Positions 47,345 to 56,152 are shown, numbered from the stretch's first letter. The stretch: 57,363 nucleotides of DNA from Pseudomonadota bacterium (GCA_023457495.1 JAEWLQ010000017.1:1-57363); one strand, 5' to 3'. A program made the numbers and translations. The notes: generated by a model not told the origin, from the sequence alone.

Positions 47345-50300
47345 ATGCGCGATCGCGTCGCCACGTATCTGGAGAACATCCCGCGCGCTCGCGCCGTGAG
47401 ACTCGTTTGCGCGTTCCTCGCGCTGGCGTTGGGTGCGTGCGCGAAGGACCCGCGATCAGACCTGGTCACCCAACTATCGCAGAGCTTCACGCTCAGCGGT
47501 GACGAACGTCCGCACCTGGAACAGGAGCTGACTCCCGGCTCATGGCTGATCGAGGTGCGCGAGCACGACATCGACCTCAGCGTCGTCGTCGATGCCGCCG
47601 GATCGAGTGCCGAGCTCGCGGACCACGTCCCGCGCCATGGACTCCATGCCCGGGTAGTTAGGGTGACGGCGCCGACGCGGCTGCTCGTCGAGCTGCGCAG
47701 CGCCGACAACAGCAAGAAGGTCGGACAAGGCCTGGTCAGCATCTCGCGCTGGTCGCGTCCCGCGAGCGACGAACCCGGCGAACTGGAACGCGGCTTCGTC
47801 GCCTTCGGAATCGCCGGCGAACAAACGGCGCTCAAGGAACCGGAAGCAAACGCGCGGGCAGCGGACAAACTGCACGAAGCCGCGGCGCATTTCGACGCCG
47901 CGGGCGATGACGCCGCCCGCGCCCAAGCAAACTACACGCTCGCCAACCTGCAGTATCTCGGACGCGAGGAGTTCACCGCGGCGATCCGCGCCACCGAGGC
48001 GGCCCGCGACGCGTACGAATCGGGCGACGACCAGATCGGCGTGCAGAATTCCCTGACATTGCGCGCCGCGGCGGAGCTCGAGTTCGCCGCGGGAATGAAC
48101 GCGGGCACGCAGCGGGCGGAACAGGCGGCGCTCTACGACGCGGCCGACCGGCGGCTCGCGCTGGCCGCCGACTTCTTCTCGTCGCACGCGGCGCCGGTAC
48201 GCGCCGCGTACGCGGTGAACATGCGCGGCATCGGCAAGTTGTACACCGGTGATTACGAAGCGGCCGGCGGGTTCTTCGCGCAGGCTCTGGAGATGTCGCG
48301 CGTGAACCGCGACGTCCGCGAACAGGCGAAATCGCTGTCCAATCTCGCCTGGGTGCACAACCGCCTGGGTTACATCGCGCAGGCGGCCGAGGAGTACGAG
48401 GCGCTCCTGCCGATGGTGGAGCGCGACCGACAGCCTGCCCAATACGCCTCGGTGCTGACCAACTACGGCTTCTGCCTGATCGCGCTCGGGCAATTCGATC
48501 GGGCGCTGGTGATGGGCAACGAGGCGCTCGAGCTGTTCACCGCCAACGGGCGCAAGACCGAACGCGCGATCATGCTGGCCGCGCTCGCGGGTCTGCACCT
48601 GCGGATCGGCGACAACGAACGGGCCTTGAATACAGCGGTTGCCGCGATCGTCGAACACGAGCAGGTCAAGGACGCCCAGGGACAGGCGAGCACGCTGCGC
48701 GTCGCCGGCAATGCCGCCGCCGCGCTCGAGCGGCACGACGTCGCACTCGACTATCTGCGCAAGTCGGCGGCCATCGACGGCAATCAGAACGGTGTCGCGC
48801 GCACCCGGGTGCTCATCGCGCGCGAGTTGCGCAGCCTCGGAAACCTGCGCGCTGCGGAGCAGGAGCTCACGCTCGCTTCGAACTCGACCAACCCGCTCGT
48901 GCAGGCTGAGGCTCTCGAGGAGCGCGCTCGTCTGCAGCTGGCTCAGGGAAATTCCAGCGCCGCGATCGCGACGCTGCGCGCGGCGGATCAGCGTTACGCG
49001 TCACTCGGGCTCGAATTCAACCGGATCGAGACGAACACCGCGTTGTCGCGCGCCTTGCTCGCCGCTCGCGACGTACCTGGCGCGGCGACGGCGGCGGACG
49101 AGGCGGTGAAGATCGTCAACCGCATCCGGACCGGCTCGGCGAACCCGGAATGGCGCGCACGATTCCTGTCGGCGCGTTACGCCCCTTACGAGGCCCGCAT
49201 CGATGCGGATTTCGCCGACGCGGCCGACTCGGACCGGTCGTGGCGCGCGTTCCGCCGTGCCGAGGAAGTACGTGCCCGCTCGCTCGCGGACGAACTGGCG
49301 GACGCGAACCGGCACCGCAAGACCGCAGTGGATCCCGCTCAGGAGCAGCTGCGCGCGAAGCTCACCGCGCAGCAACTGCGGCTCGAAACCCGCATGCAGC
49401 GTCAGGACGTCGACGACGAAGACACGGTCGAGCTGCGGCGTGCCATCGAGGAGACGCGCGCGCGAATTGACGCTCACCGCGCTTCGGTGGCGGCGAGCGC
49501 GTCGACACTGCCGGAATCGATGGCGCGCGTGCAGGCGCAACTGGTCGCCGACACGGCCGTGCTCGCCTACTTCGTCGGCGACGCGACCTCGCACGCCTGG
49601 CTGCTTACCCCCCGCGAATTGCGCCACGCCGATCTGCCTGGCCGAGTCGAGTTGCAGCGCGTGATCGACGCTGCGGTTTCCGCGCAGCGTCTTGGCAAGA
49701 CGAACAGCGCGGCGGAGCGGAAGCTCGGCGAGACGCTGCTCGGAACCCTGCTCGACGGCACGAGCGTGAAGCGCCTGCTCGTGATCCCGGACGGTCCGCT
49801 CAACGACGTCGCGTTTGCCACGCTTCCGCGCTCCGACGGCGATGTCCTCATCGGCAGCGTGGTGCTCGGCTACGCCCCGTCGCTCGCGCTCGCCATGAAC
49901 GCCCAGCAGCACGAGCCGGCCAAGGCGAAACGCGTCGCGGTGATTTCGGATCCCGTCTACGCGCCGGACGATCGCCGATTGAAACTCGCGGCGGTGACGT
50001 CACCCGGCAATACGCGCGGCCCGAGCGCGCCGCCTTCCACCAACCTCACCCGCCTGCCGTATTCCGCTCTCGAAGCGCGAGCGGTGGTGAAAGCGATCGG
50101 CGCGGGCGACACGATCGAGCTCGAAGGTTTCGAGGCAACCTCAGAGCGCGTGCTGCAACTGCCGGCAAATCAGCTCGCGGTGCTGCACTTCGCCACGCAC
50201 GCGATCGCGCGCAAGGATTCGCCCGAACAGTCCGCGCTTTATCTCAGCGAATACAGCGTGGACGGATCGCTGCGTACGGATTCGCGCCTGACGGTCAGCG

Positions 50301-50617
50301 ACATCGCGCGCACCGGCCTGCGCGCCGACGTCGTCGTGTTGTCCGGCTGCGCGACGGGCGACGGCGGCAAGCTGCGCGGCGAGGGCGTGCTCGGGCTCAC
50401 GTACGGATTTCTCGCCAATGGCTCGCACTCGGTCGTCGCGGCGCTCTGGCCGATCGAGGACGCCGCGACGGCGCGTTTCATGAACGAGTTCTATCGCGCC
50501 TATCGCGAATCGGGTCGCGCGGCGGAAGCGCTGCGCACCGCCCAGCTGCGCTCGCGCGGCGTGATTTCCCCCGCGGTCTGGTCCAGTTTCGTGGTGAGAG
50601 CCAACGAATTCCCGTGA
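47345..50617 (+). CDS. TPR-CHAT caspase-like lipoprotein, paralogue 2
   Basis: A 1090-residue paralogue of the preceding gene, with the same order: lipoprotein signal (RLVCAFLALALGAC), beta domain (GSWLIEVREHDIDLSVVV), TPR array, charged linker and CHAT domain. The start at 47345 is chosen because it makes length, catalytic His952 (LHFATHAIARKD) and Cys1002 (VVLSGCATGDG) identical in number to paralogue 1; an ATG at 47291 and a GTG at 47180 would add 18 or 55 residues. The C-terminal 140 residues are about two-thirds identical, the TPR half less so. Separate predicted promoter block upstream. The duplication looks old enough for the targets to differ. Confidence 0.92.
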   Translation: MRDRVATYLENIPRARAVRLVCAFLALALGACAKDPRSDLVTQLSQSFTLSGDERPHLEQELTPGSWLIEVREHDIDLSVVVDAAGSSAELADHVPRHGLHARVVRVTAPTRLLVELRSADNSKKVGQGLVSISRWSRPASDEPGELERGFVAFGIAGEQTALKEPEANARAADKLHEAAAHFDAAGDDAARAQANYTLANLQYLGREEFTAAIRATEAARDAYESGDDQIGVQNSLTLRAAAELEFAAGMNAGTQRAEQAALYDAADRRLALAADFFSSHAAPVRAAYAVNMRGIGKLYTGDYEAAGGFFAQALEMSRVNRDVREQAKSLSNLAWVHNRLGYIAQAAEEYEALLPMVERDRQPAQYASVLTNYGFCLIALGQFDRALVMGNEALELFTANGRKTERAIMLAALAGLHLRIGDNERALNTAVAAIVEHEQVKDAQGQASTLRVAGNAAAALERHDVALDYLRKSAAIDGNQNGVARTRVLIARELRSLGNLRAAEQELTLASNSTNPLVQAEALEERARLQLAQGNSSAAIATLRAADQRYASLGLEFNRIETNTALSRALLAARDVPGAATAADEAVKIVNRIRTGSANPEWRARFLSARYAPYEARIDADFADAADSDRSWRAFRRAEEVRARSLADELADANRHRKTAVDPAQEQLRAKLTAQQLRLETRMQRQDVDDEDTVELRRAIEETRARIDAHRASVAASASTLPESMARVQAQLVADTAVLAYFVGDATSHAWLLTPRELRHADLPGRVELQRVIDAAVSAQRLGKTNSAAERKLGETLLGTLLDGTSVKRLLVIPDGPLNDVAFATLPRSDGDVLIGSVVLGYAPSLALAMNAQQHEPAKAKRVAVISDPVYAPDDRRLKLAAVTSPGNTRGPSAPPSTNLTRLPYSALEARAVVKAIGAGDTIELEGFEATSERVLQLPANQLAVLHFATHAIARKDSPEQSALYLSEYSVDGSLRTDSRLTVSDIARTGLRADVVVLSGCATGDGGKLRGEGVLGLTYGFLANGSHSVVAALWPIEDAATARFMNEFYRAYRESGRAAEALRTAQLRSRGVISPAVWSSFVVRANEFP

Positions 50618-50673
50618 TATCCGCGGGCGGTCAAGTAGTTCGATGCAATCCAGAGACAAAACAGGAGTCGCTC

Positions 50674-51228
50674 ATGTTCAGGAAACTTCGGCAGGGGGTT
50701 GGTAGACGCAGTATCGCATTCGGAGCAACGCTGCTCGCGATCGCCGCGATGGCGGTTGCCGCCAGCGAAGTCGACGATGCTCTCGCGGGATGGATCGGGC
50801 GCGAGTTCACCATCGACTCATCGAATATCAATGAATCGATTCCGCTTGGCGGCAAGCTCACGTTCATCTACGACTCGGACGACCAGGTCGTGCGCGTCTG
50901 CACGCGCAGCGGCCCGATGCAGAGACATGCATGGCGCAGCGACTTCGCGGCTCCCTGCAGCGTGACGCTGACGTTCACGCGTGGTCAGCGCTACTGCACG
51001 CTCGACGACGTGAAAACCGGCAATGCGGAAATCCTCTCCGCGTGTCATCGCCTGCGCAGCCGCGAAGTGGCGATGAAGCCGTCCTCGCGCGGCGCGATCG
51101 AGCTGCAGGACATGCTCGTGTTCCTCGTCCAGGTCGAACCCGGCTCGAAGAGCAAACACGCCATCTCGATCCTGGTCGACTCGCCGGCGCGAGTGACCCT
51201 GGACGGCCAGGCAACGGGTAGAGATTGA
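50674..51228 (+). CDS. Small exported protein of the CHAT cluster
   Basis: A 184-residue exported protein; start 50674 has acaggag upstream. Signal peptide about 1-30 (IAFGATLLAIAAMAVAAS). The mature domain is beta-rich (GGKLTFIYDSDDQVVRVCTRSG) with four cysteines (C76, C95, C108, C124), possibly two disulfides. Not recognised. The TGA stop overlaps the proposed TTG start of the subtilase (TTGA), so it is likely translated with that gene and may be an inhibitor, chaperone or substrate of it (inference). Confidence 0.75.
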   Translation: MFRKLRQGVGRRSIAFGATLLAIAAMAVAASEVDDALAGWIGREFTIDSSNINESIPLGGKLTFIYDSDDQVVRVCTRSGPMQRHAWRSDFAAPCSVTLTFTRGQRYCTLDDVKTGNAEILSACHRLRSREVAMKPSSRGAIELQDMLVFLVQVEPGSKSKHAISILVDSPARVTLDGQATGRD

Positions 51229-52769
51229 GAGTACGTGCCCCAGCGCGGCGATTCAGCAGGGTCCTGCTGCCGTTAGCGGCAGCAGCTTCCTTCGCTGCGT
51301 CGTTCGCGCTGGCGGCGGTCCCACAGCTGTGCCCGAACGGCGCGGCGTGGACTGACCAGCGTGCGCCCGCCGCCCTCACGGAGTACCTGGCTTCCCTCGG
51401 CGGTGAGCCTTTCGATCTACGCTCCGTGTGCGTCCGCTGGGCCGCGTCGTTTTCCCGCCGTCACCGCGCACTGGCGGACGTCAGGCGTTCGGGCGATCCG
51501 CAGCCCGCACGTTTCATCCTGTTCCCGAGCGCCGCCACCGACGTCGCCGGTCTCGCTCATTGGCTCTCGCGCAGCGCCGGGGTTCGAGAAGTGGAGGTCG
51601 CGCAGCGTTTCGTCGTCGCGAACTTTGGCCGTCGCGTGTCCTCGTCACGCTTGCGCGAGCTCATCGACGCGCCGCTGGTCGAATACGCCGAACCGGATTG
51701 TGATGGGCCGGACTTCCTGACGACCTCGATGGCAAGGACGCCGGAGGCGGCTCCGCGTTGCTGGCTGCGCGCCGCGCGCCCGACGTTCCCCAACGATCCG
51801 TGCATGGAGGAGTTGTGGGGACACAAGCTCATCGGCTGGGACTCGAAGGTAGCCGCGCGTTCCCTGCCGAGACTCATCGCCGTGCTCGATTCCGGAATCG
51901 ACGCGACCCACGAAGACCTGGCGCGCAACATCGTGATGCGCGAGAGCGTGCATGAGCCGCCGCGCTCGGAGGGGATGCAGCTCAATCGCCTGTGCGCGAC
52001 CAGCGGCCGCTGCAATTCGCACGGCACCGAGATGGCCGGAACCATCGGCGGACGGATGGACAATGGGATCGGCGTCGCGGGCGTCGCCCCGAACAGCCAC
52101 CTGCTGCCCATCGTGATCAGCAAGGTCGACAGCCGGCTCCTCGGGCGGCTGTCGACCATCGCGGAAGGCATCGATGCCGCGGTGCTCGACGACGTCGACA
52201 TCATCAACATAAGCGCCAAATGGCCCGTGGACAGCCGCGCGATTTCCGAATCGGTGCGCGCCGCGGTCGCGGAAGGTGGCAGCCGACGGCGGCTGCTGGT
52301 CACGGGCTATGCCACCAGCCTCGACAGCGATGACAGCGTGCGCGAGTACTTCCCCTCCCAGTACCGCTGCCTGCCCGGGGTCCTGGCGGCGGTGCCGATC
52401 GATATGCGGGGGCGTGAATTGTTCAATCCCTCCGCCCGTCCGGATGCGAACGACGGCAGGATTCAGGCACCCGGCGTGGACATCATCGTGACAACCACAG
52501 AGAATTCCGAGCGTGGCTACGCCCTGTCGGAATCCGCCGGCGCATCGAGCGCCGCGGCCTATGTTTCCGGGGCGGTAGCGCTCGTCTGGGGCAGCCCGCC
52601 GCTGAACAAATGCGACGCCCAGGAAATCAAGCAATTGCTGTTCTGCAGGAGCAAGCGCAGCAACTCAACGCGGTATCCATGGATCCATGTCAATTTCCTC
52701 CGAGAGCTCTCCCACGTCGATCCCGGTGCTGACTGCCGCACCGCGATGGCCGCGCTCGGCTGCGGCTAG
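51225..52769 (+). CDS. S8 subtilisin-family serine protease, altered oxyanion position
   Basis: A 514-residue protein starting at TTG 51225, giving a signal peptide (VLLPLAAAASFAASFALA). Residues about 30-200 are a pre-domain, followed by the S8 domain. Catalytic triad: Asp222 in AVLDSGID, His266 in NSHGTEMAG, Ser441 in GASSAAAYVSG (matching GTSMAAPHVAG with Pro-His changed to Ala-Tyr). At the oxyanion-hole position, where AAGN is usual, the sequence reads LLVTGYATS, so Tyr362 replaces Asn. Activity may be weak or specialised. It lies between the secreted small protein and sigma-factor genes. Confidence 0.88.
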   Translation: MRVRAPARRFSRVLLPLAAAASFAASFALAAVPQLCPNGAAWTDQRAPAALTEYLASLGGEPFDLRSVCVRWAASFSRRHRALADVRRSGDPQPARFILFPSAATDVAGLAHWLSRSAGVREVEVAQRFVVANFGRRVSSSRLRELIDAPLVEYAEPDCDGPDFLTTSMARTPEAAPRCWLRAARPTFPNDPCMEELWGHKLIGWDSKVAARSLPRLIAVLDSGIDATHEDLARNIVMRESVHEPPRSEGMQLNRLCATSGRCNSHGTEMAGTIGGRMDNGIGVAGVAPNSHLLPIVISKVDSRLLGRLSTIAEGIDAAVLDDVDIINISAKWPVDSRAISESVRAAVAEGGSRRRLLVTGYATSLDSDDSVREYFPSQYRCLPGVLAAVPIDMRGRELFNPSARPDANDGRIQAPGVDIIVTTTENSERGYALSESAGASSAAAYVSGAVALVWGSPPLNKCDAQEIKQLLFCRSKRSNSTRYPWIHVNFLRELSHVDPGADCRTAMAALGCG

Positions 52770-52793
52770 CTACCTACGCGTTCCGGGTGCCGC

Positions 52794-53459
52794 GTGAGCA
52801 CCCTCACCCAGGAAGAGATCGAACGCATCGTCGATGCGGCGCTGACCGGCGACCGGGCCGCTGAATCGCGCATGCTCGCGGCACTGCGCCCAGGCGTGCT
52901 GTCGGTGCTGCGCTACGGCGCGTTCCATCGCTGGATAGATGCCGAAGATCTCACCCAGGAGGCGCTGCACGTAGTCGTCGAGCGGGTGCGGGCAAGGACG
53001 ATCGACGACCCGCACAAGGTGTTCGCGTTCGCCGCGGCGACCGCCCGTAACCTCGCGCTGAATGCGGCGCGCAAGATGTTGCGCCAGCAGACCGTGGTGG
53101 ATTCGGAGCTGATCGACGAGCTCGCGCAGAACCTCGGGACTGAACAGGAGTTGTCCGACTCGGACGACCGGCATCTCGCGCAGGCGGTCGCCGCGCTGCT
53201 CGAGGAGTTGCCCGCCGAGCGCGACCGGCAGCTGCTCATGCGCTTCTATCTAGATGGCGCCGACAAACAGGTCCTGTGCCGCGAGCTGCGGCTTTCCCCT
53301 AAGCACTTCGACCGGGTCTTACTGCGCGCGCGGTCACGTTTGCGCGCGATCATCGAACGGCGGGCGCCGCACCTCGCACTGGTGCCGCGCGTCACGGCGA
53401 TTTTGTTGCCGCTCGGCATCTCTTTCACGTTTTGGGTGAGAGTTTTCGACGTCTGGTGA
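52794..53459 (+). CDS. ECF-like sigma-70 family factor with hydrophobic C-terminal tail
   Basis: A 221-residue sigma factor with GTG start. Region 2 has WIDAEDLTQEALHVVVERV (48-66) and FAAATARNLALNAARKML; region 4 has LPAERDRQLLMRFYLDGADKQVLCRELRLSPKHF (about 139-172). Typical ECF factors are about 170-200 residues; this one continues after region 4 with a hydrophobic segment VPRVTAILLPLGISFTFW (198-214). That tail could contact the membrane or the adjacent anti-sigma protein. It should direct RNA polymerase to dedicated promoters, possibly those of the CHAT genes. Confidence 0.88.
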   Translation: MSTLTQEEIERIVDAALTGDRAAESRMLAALRPGVLSVLRYGAFHRWIDAEDLTQEALHVVVERVRARTIDDPHKVFAFAAATARNLALNAARKMLRQQTVVDSELIDELAQNLGTEQELSDSDDRHLAQAVAALLEELPAERDRQLLMRFYLDGADKQVLCRELRLSPKHFDRVLLRARSRLRAIIERRAPHLALVPRVTAILLPLGISFTFWVRVFDVW

Positions 53460-53472
53460 CACAACTCACTCA

Positions 53473-54222
53473 ATGAAGACTTCTGACCGTCAAACTTTCG
53501 AAGAGCAGCGCCGGCTGGTTTCGCGTTATGTCGCAGGGGATCTTTCTCGGTCCGAATGCGCCGAATTCGAAGCCTGGCTGATCGCATCCCCCGAACTCGC
53601 CGCCGAAGTCGAGATGGAGCGCCGCATGCGACGTGGCATGGCCAGCGCGGCCCGCCGCGGCTGGCTCAAGCGCGGAGCCATCCAGGCGGATTCCGCCGGC
53701 GGCCAGCGATGGCGATATGCCATCGCCGCGGGCGTCGTTGGCGCCTTCGCACTGGGCTTGTCGATGCTGTCGCCCCGGCCGGCCGGTCAGATCGAGCTGC
53801 CTCTGGCCGACGCGAACCCCAAACCGACGATCCTGGCGCGCGTCGTGCGGCTGGGATCGATCCGCAGCCTTGGCACGGCGCCCGACATCATCGTCTCGCC
53901 CCACGACGCCCCGGCCAGCCTGGTGATCGAACCCGATGTGGTCGTACTCACCTGCGAGGATGGATCTATCGAGCTCGAGTGCTTCAATGGAGCCGCGCCG
54001 CAGACTCCCCAGTACGCGGAATACGAGCTCGACGTGGTGAAGCGCCCCGGCTCGAGGCTGGCCTGGCGTTCGTCGCGGCAGGCGCCGGCGGATCACAACC
54101 GCCTTTCGTTCGCGATCCCGGATCCCGTGAACCTGGGTGCGGGCGATTACGACCTGCTGGTGCGCGGCCACATTTCCGATCACGAAGAAGTGGTCGCCCG
54201 CTTCTGGCTGCGGGTCGACTAG
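53473..54222 (+). CDS. Putative anti-sigma factor (single-pass membrane protein)
   Basis: A 249-residue protein 13 bases after the sigma gene. The cytoplasmic N-terminus (EEQRRLVSRYVAGDLSRSECAEFEAWLIASPEL) resembles an anti-sigma domain but lacks the HxxxCxxC zinc motif. One membrane segment at about 81-100 (RYAIAAGVVGAFALGLSML) is followed by a periplasmic beta-rich domain (ASLVIEPDVVVLTCEDGSIEL). Position and topology suggest it holds the sigma factor until a periplasmic signal, possibly proteolysis by the subtilase or CHAT proteins. Its stop overlaps the convergent HNH stop (CTAG). Confidence 0.75.
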   Translation: MKTSDRQTFEEQRRLVSRYVAGDLSRSECAEFEAWLIASPELAAEVEMERRMRRGMASAARRGWLKRGAIQADSAGGQRWRYAIAAGVVGAFALGLSMLSPRPAGQIELPLADANPKPTILARVVRLGSIRSLGTAPDIIVSPHDAPASLVIEPDVVVLTCEDGSIELECFNGAAPQTPQYAEYELDVVKRPGSRLAWRSSRQAPADHNRLSFAIPDPVNLGAGDYDLLVRGHISDHEEVVARFWLRVD

Positions 54223-54824
54223 CTGAGATATCGCTTGATGCGGGCGTGCAGCGGCGAGTGTCGCGGGAAGTGCGCGCGCAGATATTCCATCTGGTCGGCG
54301 AGCACGCGCCGGCCCTTCAGGAAGATGTACTCGGCATAAGTCGGCGTGAACGGCACGGCGATGAGCTGCATCTTCGCCTGCTCGGGCGTGCGCGACGCCT
54401 TCAGGTTGTTGCAGCGGCGGCAGGCCGCGACCACGTTCGTCCACACGTCACGCCCGCCCTGCGAGAACGGCCGGATGTGATCGCGTGACAGTTCCTTCAC
54501 CGCGAAGCGCTGCGCGCAGTAGAGACAGAAATGCGCGTCGCGCCGGAACAGCGTCTGGTTGTTGAGCGGCGGAACGTAATCGTGCCGGGTGTTGCCGGGA
54601 TTGCCGGTGTGGCCCACGGTCGCGACGATGGAGTTCACTTCGAGCACCGTGCGCAGGCCGCTGCGGGCGCTCACACCGCCATACAGCTTGAACAGTGGGC
54701 TGCCGCAGGCGTAGGCGACCTGCTCCTGGTGATAGAGCCGGGCCGCTTCCTTGTAATCGATCCATTCGAGCGGCATGCCCGACACGTCGGTGCGCAGCAC
54801 GAGCTGGGAGAGCGCGCGACCCAT
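54219..54824 (-). CDS. HNH endonuclease
   Basis: A 201-residue HNH protein. A Cys2-type zinc site (CLYC and CRRC) brackets the HNH core LSRDHIRPFSQGGRDVWTNVVAACRRCN. The N-terminal part (LVLRTDVSGMPLEWIDYKEAARLYH) matches the usual start region of this family, which favours the ATG at 54824 over upstream frames to 54893 or 54995. A promoter candidate ends near 54896, also consistent. Function is probably DNA nicking; role unknown. Confidence 0.85.
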   Translation of the reverse strand: MGRALSQLVLRTDVSGMPLEWIDYKEAARLYHQEQVAYACGSPLFKLYGGVSARSGLRTVLEVNSIVATVGHTGNPGNTRHDYVPPLNNQTLFRRDAHFCLYCAQRFAVKELSRDHIRPFSQGGRDVWTNVVAACRRCNNLKASRTPEQAKMQLIAVPFTPTYAEYIFLKGRRVLADQMEYLRAHFPRHSPLHARIKRYLS

Positions 54825-54882
54825 ATCGCTCGCGATGAGGTGCAGATCATTGCCGAGGCCGTGATCCGCTTTATCCAGATCG

Positions 54883-54900
54883 ATGCCCAACATTGGGCAT
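54883..54900. promoter_or_regulatory. 18-bp palindrome at the HNH transcription start
   Basis: ATGCCCAA-CA-TTGGGCAT is a perfect 8+2+8 dyad. It lies immediately downstream of the -10-like element of the HNH gene promoter candidate, where a repressor could block initiation. The regulator is unknown. Confidence 0.4.
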
Positions 54901-54902
54901 GT

Positions 54903-54932
54903 AAGATAAGCCAGTCGTGTGCGAGAATTCAA
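54903..54932 (-). promoter_or_regulatory. Sigma70-like promoter candidate for the HNH gene
   Basis: On the minus strand TTGAAT (54932-54927) and TATCTT (54908-54903) are separated by 18 bases, resembling -35 and -10 hexamers. Initiation would fall near 54896, in the palindrome, leaving about 70 bases of leader before the preferred ATG. Confidence 0.35.
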
Positions 54933-55024
54933 CGTCGCAACACGTTCATTTAAAACGGGAAAAAGAGGCCTTTGGCAGCATTGCCACCGGCCCACCCCAA
55001 AAAGGGTAAGGGGAGTCCATACAA

Positions 55025-56152
55025 ATGCCGATCACAATTGGCGCGCTGCGCGAGAGCGCGCCCGGTGAAACTCGTGTCGCCCTCGTGCCCGAGGTCGTAG
55101 ACAAGCTGATCGCGGCGGGCGCCCGCGTGTTGCTGGAGCCGGGCGCCGGAGTGCGGGCACAGTTCCCGGATGCGCTGTACAAGAAGGGCGAATGGGCCGG
55201 TAGTTCGTCCGACGTGTTGGCCCAGTCCGATGTACTGCTCACCGTCGCACCCCTCACGGTCGAGCAGATCGGCCAGCTCAAGCCGGGCGCCGTGGTCGTG
55301 GGCTTCCTGCAGGCGCACACCCGCCACGCCGAAGTGAAGGCGCTGCGGGACCGCAAGATCACCAGTTTCGCCGTCGAGCTCATTCCGCGCATATCGCGCG
55401 CGCAATCGATGGACGGCCTGTCTTCGCAGGCCGCGTTGGCCGGCTACAAGGCCGTGCTGATCGCCGCGAACAATCTCGAGAAGTTCATGCCGATGCTGAC
55501 GACCGCCGCGGGCACCATCCGCCCCGCGCAGGCGCTCATCATCGGCGCGGGCGTCGCCGGATTGCAGGCCATCGCCACGGCGCGGCGCCTTGGCGCGGTC
55601 GTCGAGGCGTATGACGTCCGCAGCGCGACGCGCGAGCAGGTGAAATCGCTGGGCGCCAAGTTCGTCGAAACCGGCGTCAGCGCCGACGGCGTCGGCGGTT
55701 ACGCCCGCGAGCTGACCGCCGAGGAGAAGGCGAAGCAGCAGGAGGCGCTCGATTCGCGCATCGCGGCCGCGGACGCGGTGATCTCCACCGCCTCGGTGCC
55801 GGGCCGCAAGGCGCCGGTGATCATCTCGAAGGCCGCCGTCGAGCGCATGCGCGCCGGCTCGGTGATCGTCGACATCGCCGCCGAGCAGGGTGGCAACTGC
55901 GAGCTCACCAAGGCGGGAGAAACCGTCGTGCACCAGGGCGTGAAGGTCATCGGTCCGGTCAATCTGCCGGGCTCGCTCGCCTACAACGCGAGCGAGATGT
56001 ACGCCCGCAATCTCCTCAACTTCCTCAAGCCGGCCATCGCCAAGGGCGGCGATCTCGCCATTGACTGGAATGACGAGGTATTCGCCGGCGCAGTGCTCAC
56101 GCACGAGGGCGCCATCAAACACGAAGCCACGCGCAAGGCCGTGGAGGGTTGA
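55025..56152 (+). CDS. pntAA: NAD(P) transhydrogenase subunit alpha part 1
   Basis: A 375-residue soluble NAD(H)-binding domain I of the proton-translocating transhydrogenase. The alanine-dehydrogenase-like N-terminal half (IGALRESAPGETRVALVPE) precedes the Rossmann fold with VIGAGVAGLQAIATARRLGAVVEAYD. It moves hydride from NADH to NADP+ driven by proton flow. The separate domain I and membrane subunits match the three-gene form of many proteobacteria. gggtaagggg upstream supplies a strong ribosome binding region. Confidence 0.94.
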   Translation: MPITIGALRESAPGETRVALVPEVVDKLIAAGARVLLEPGAGVRAQFPDALYKKGEWAGSSSDVLAQSDVLLTVAPLTVEQIGQLKPGAVVVGFLQAHTRHAEVKALRDRKITSFAVELIPRISRAQSMDGLSSQAALAGYKAVLIAANNLEKFMPMLTTAAGTIRPAQALIIGAGVAGLQAIATARRLGAVVEAYDVRSATREQVKSLGAKFVETGVSADGVGGYARELTAEEKAKQQEALDSRIAAADAVISTASVPGRKAPVIISKAAVERMRAGSVIVDIAAEQGGNCELTKAGETVVHQGVKVIGPVNLPGSLAYNASEMYARNLLNFLKPAIAKGGDLAIDWNDEVFAGAVLTHEGAIKHEATRKAVEG

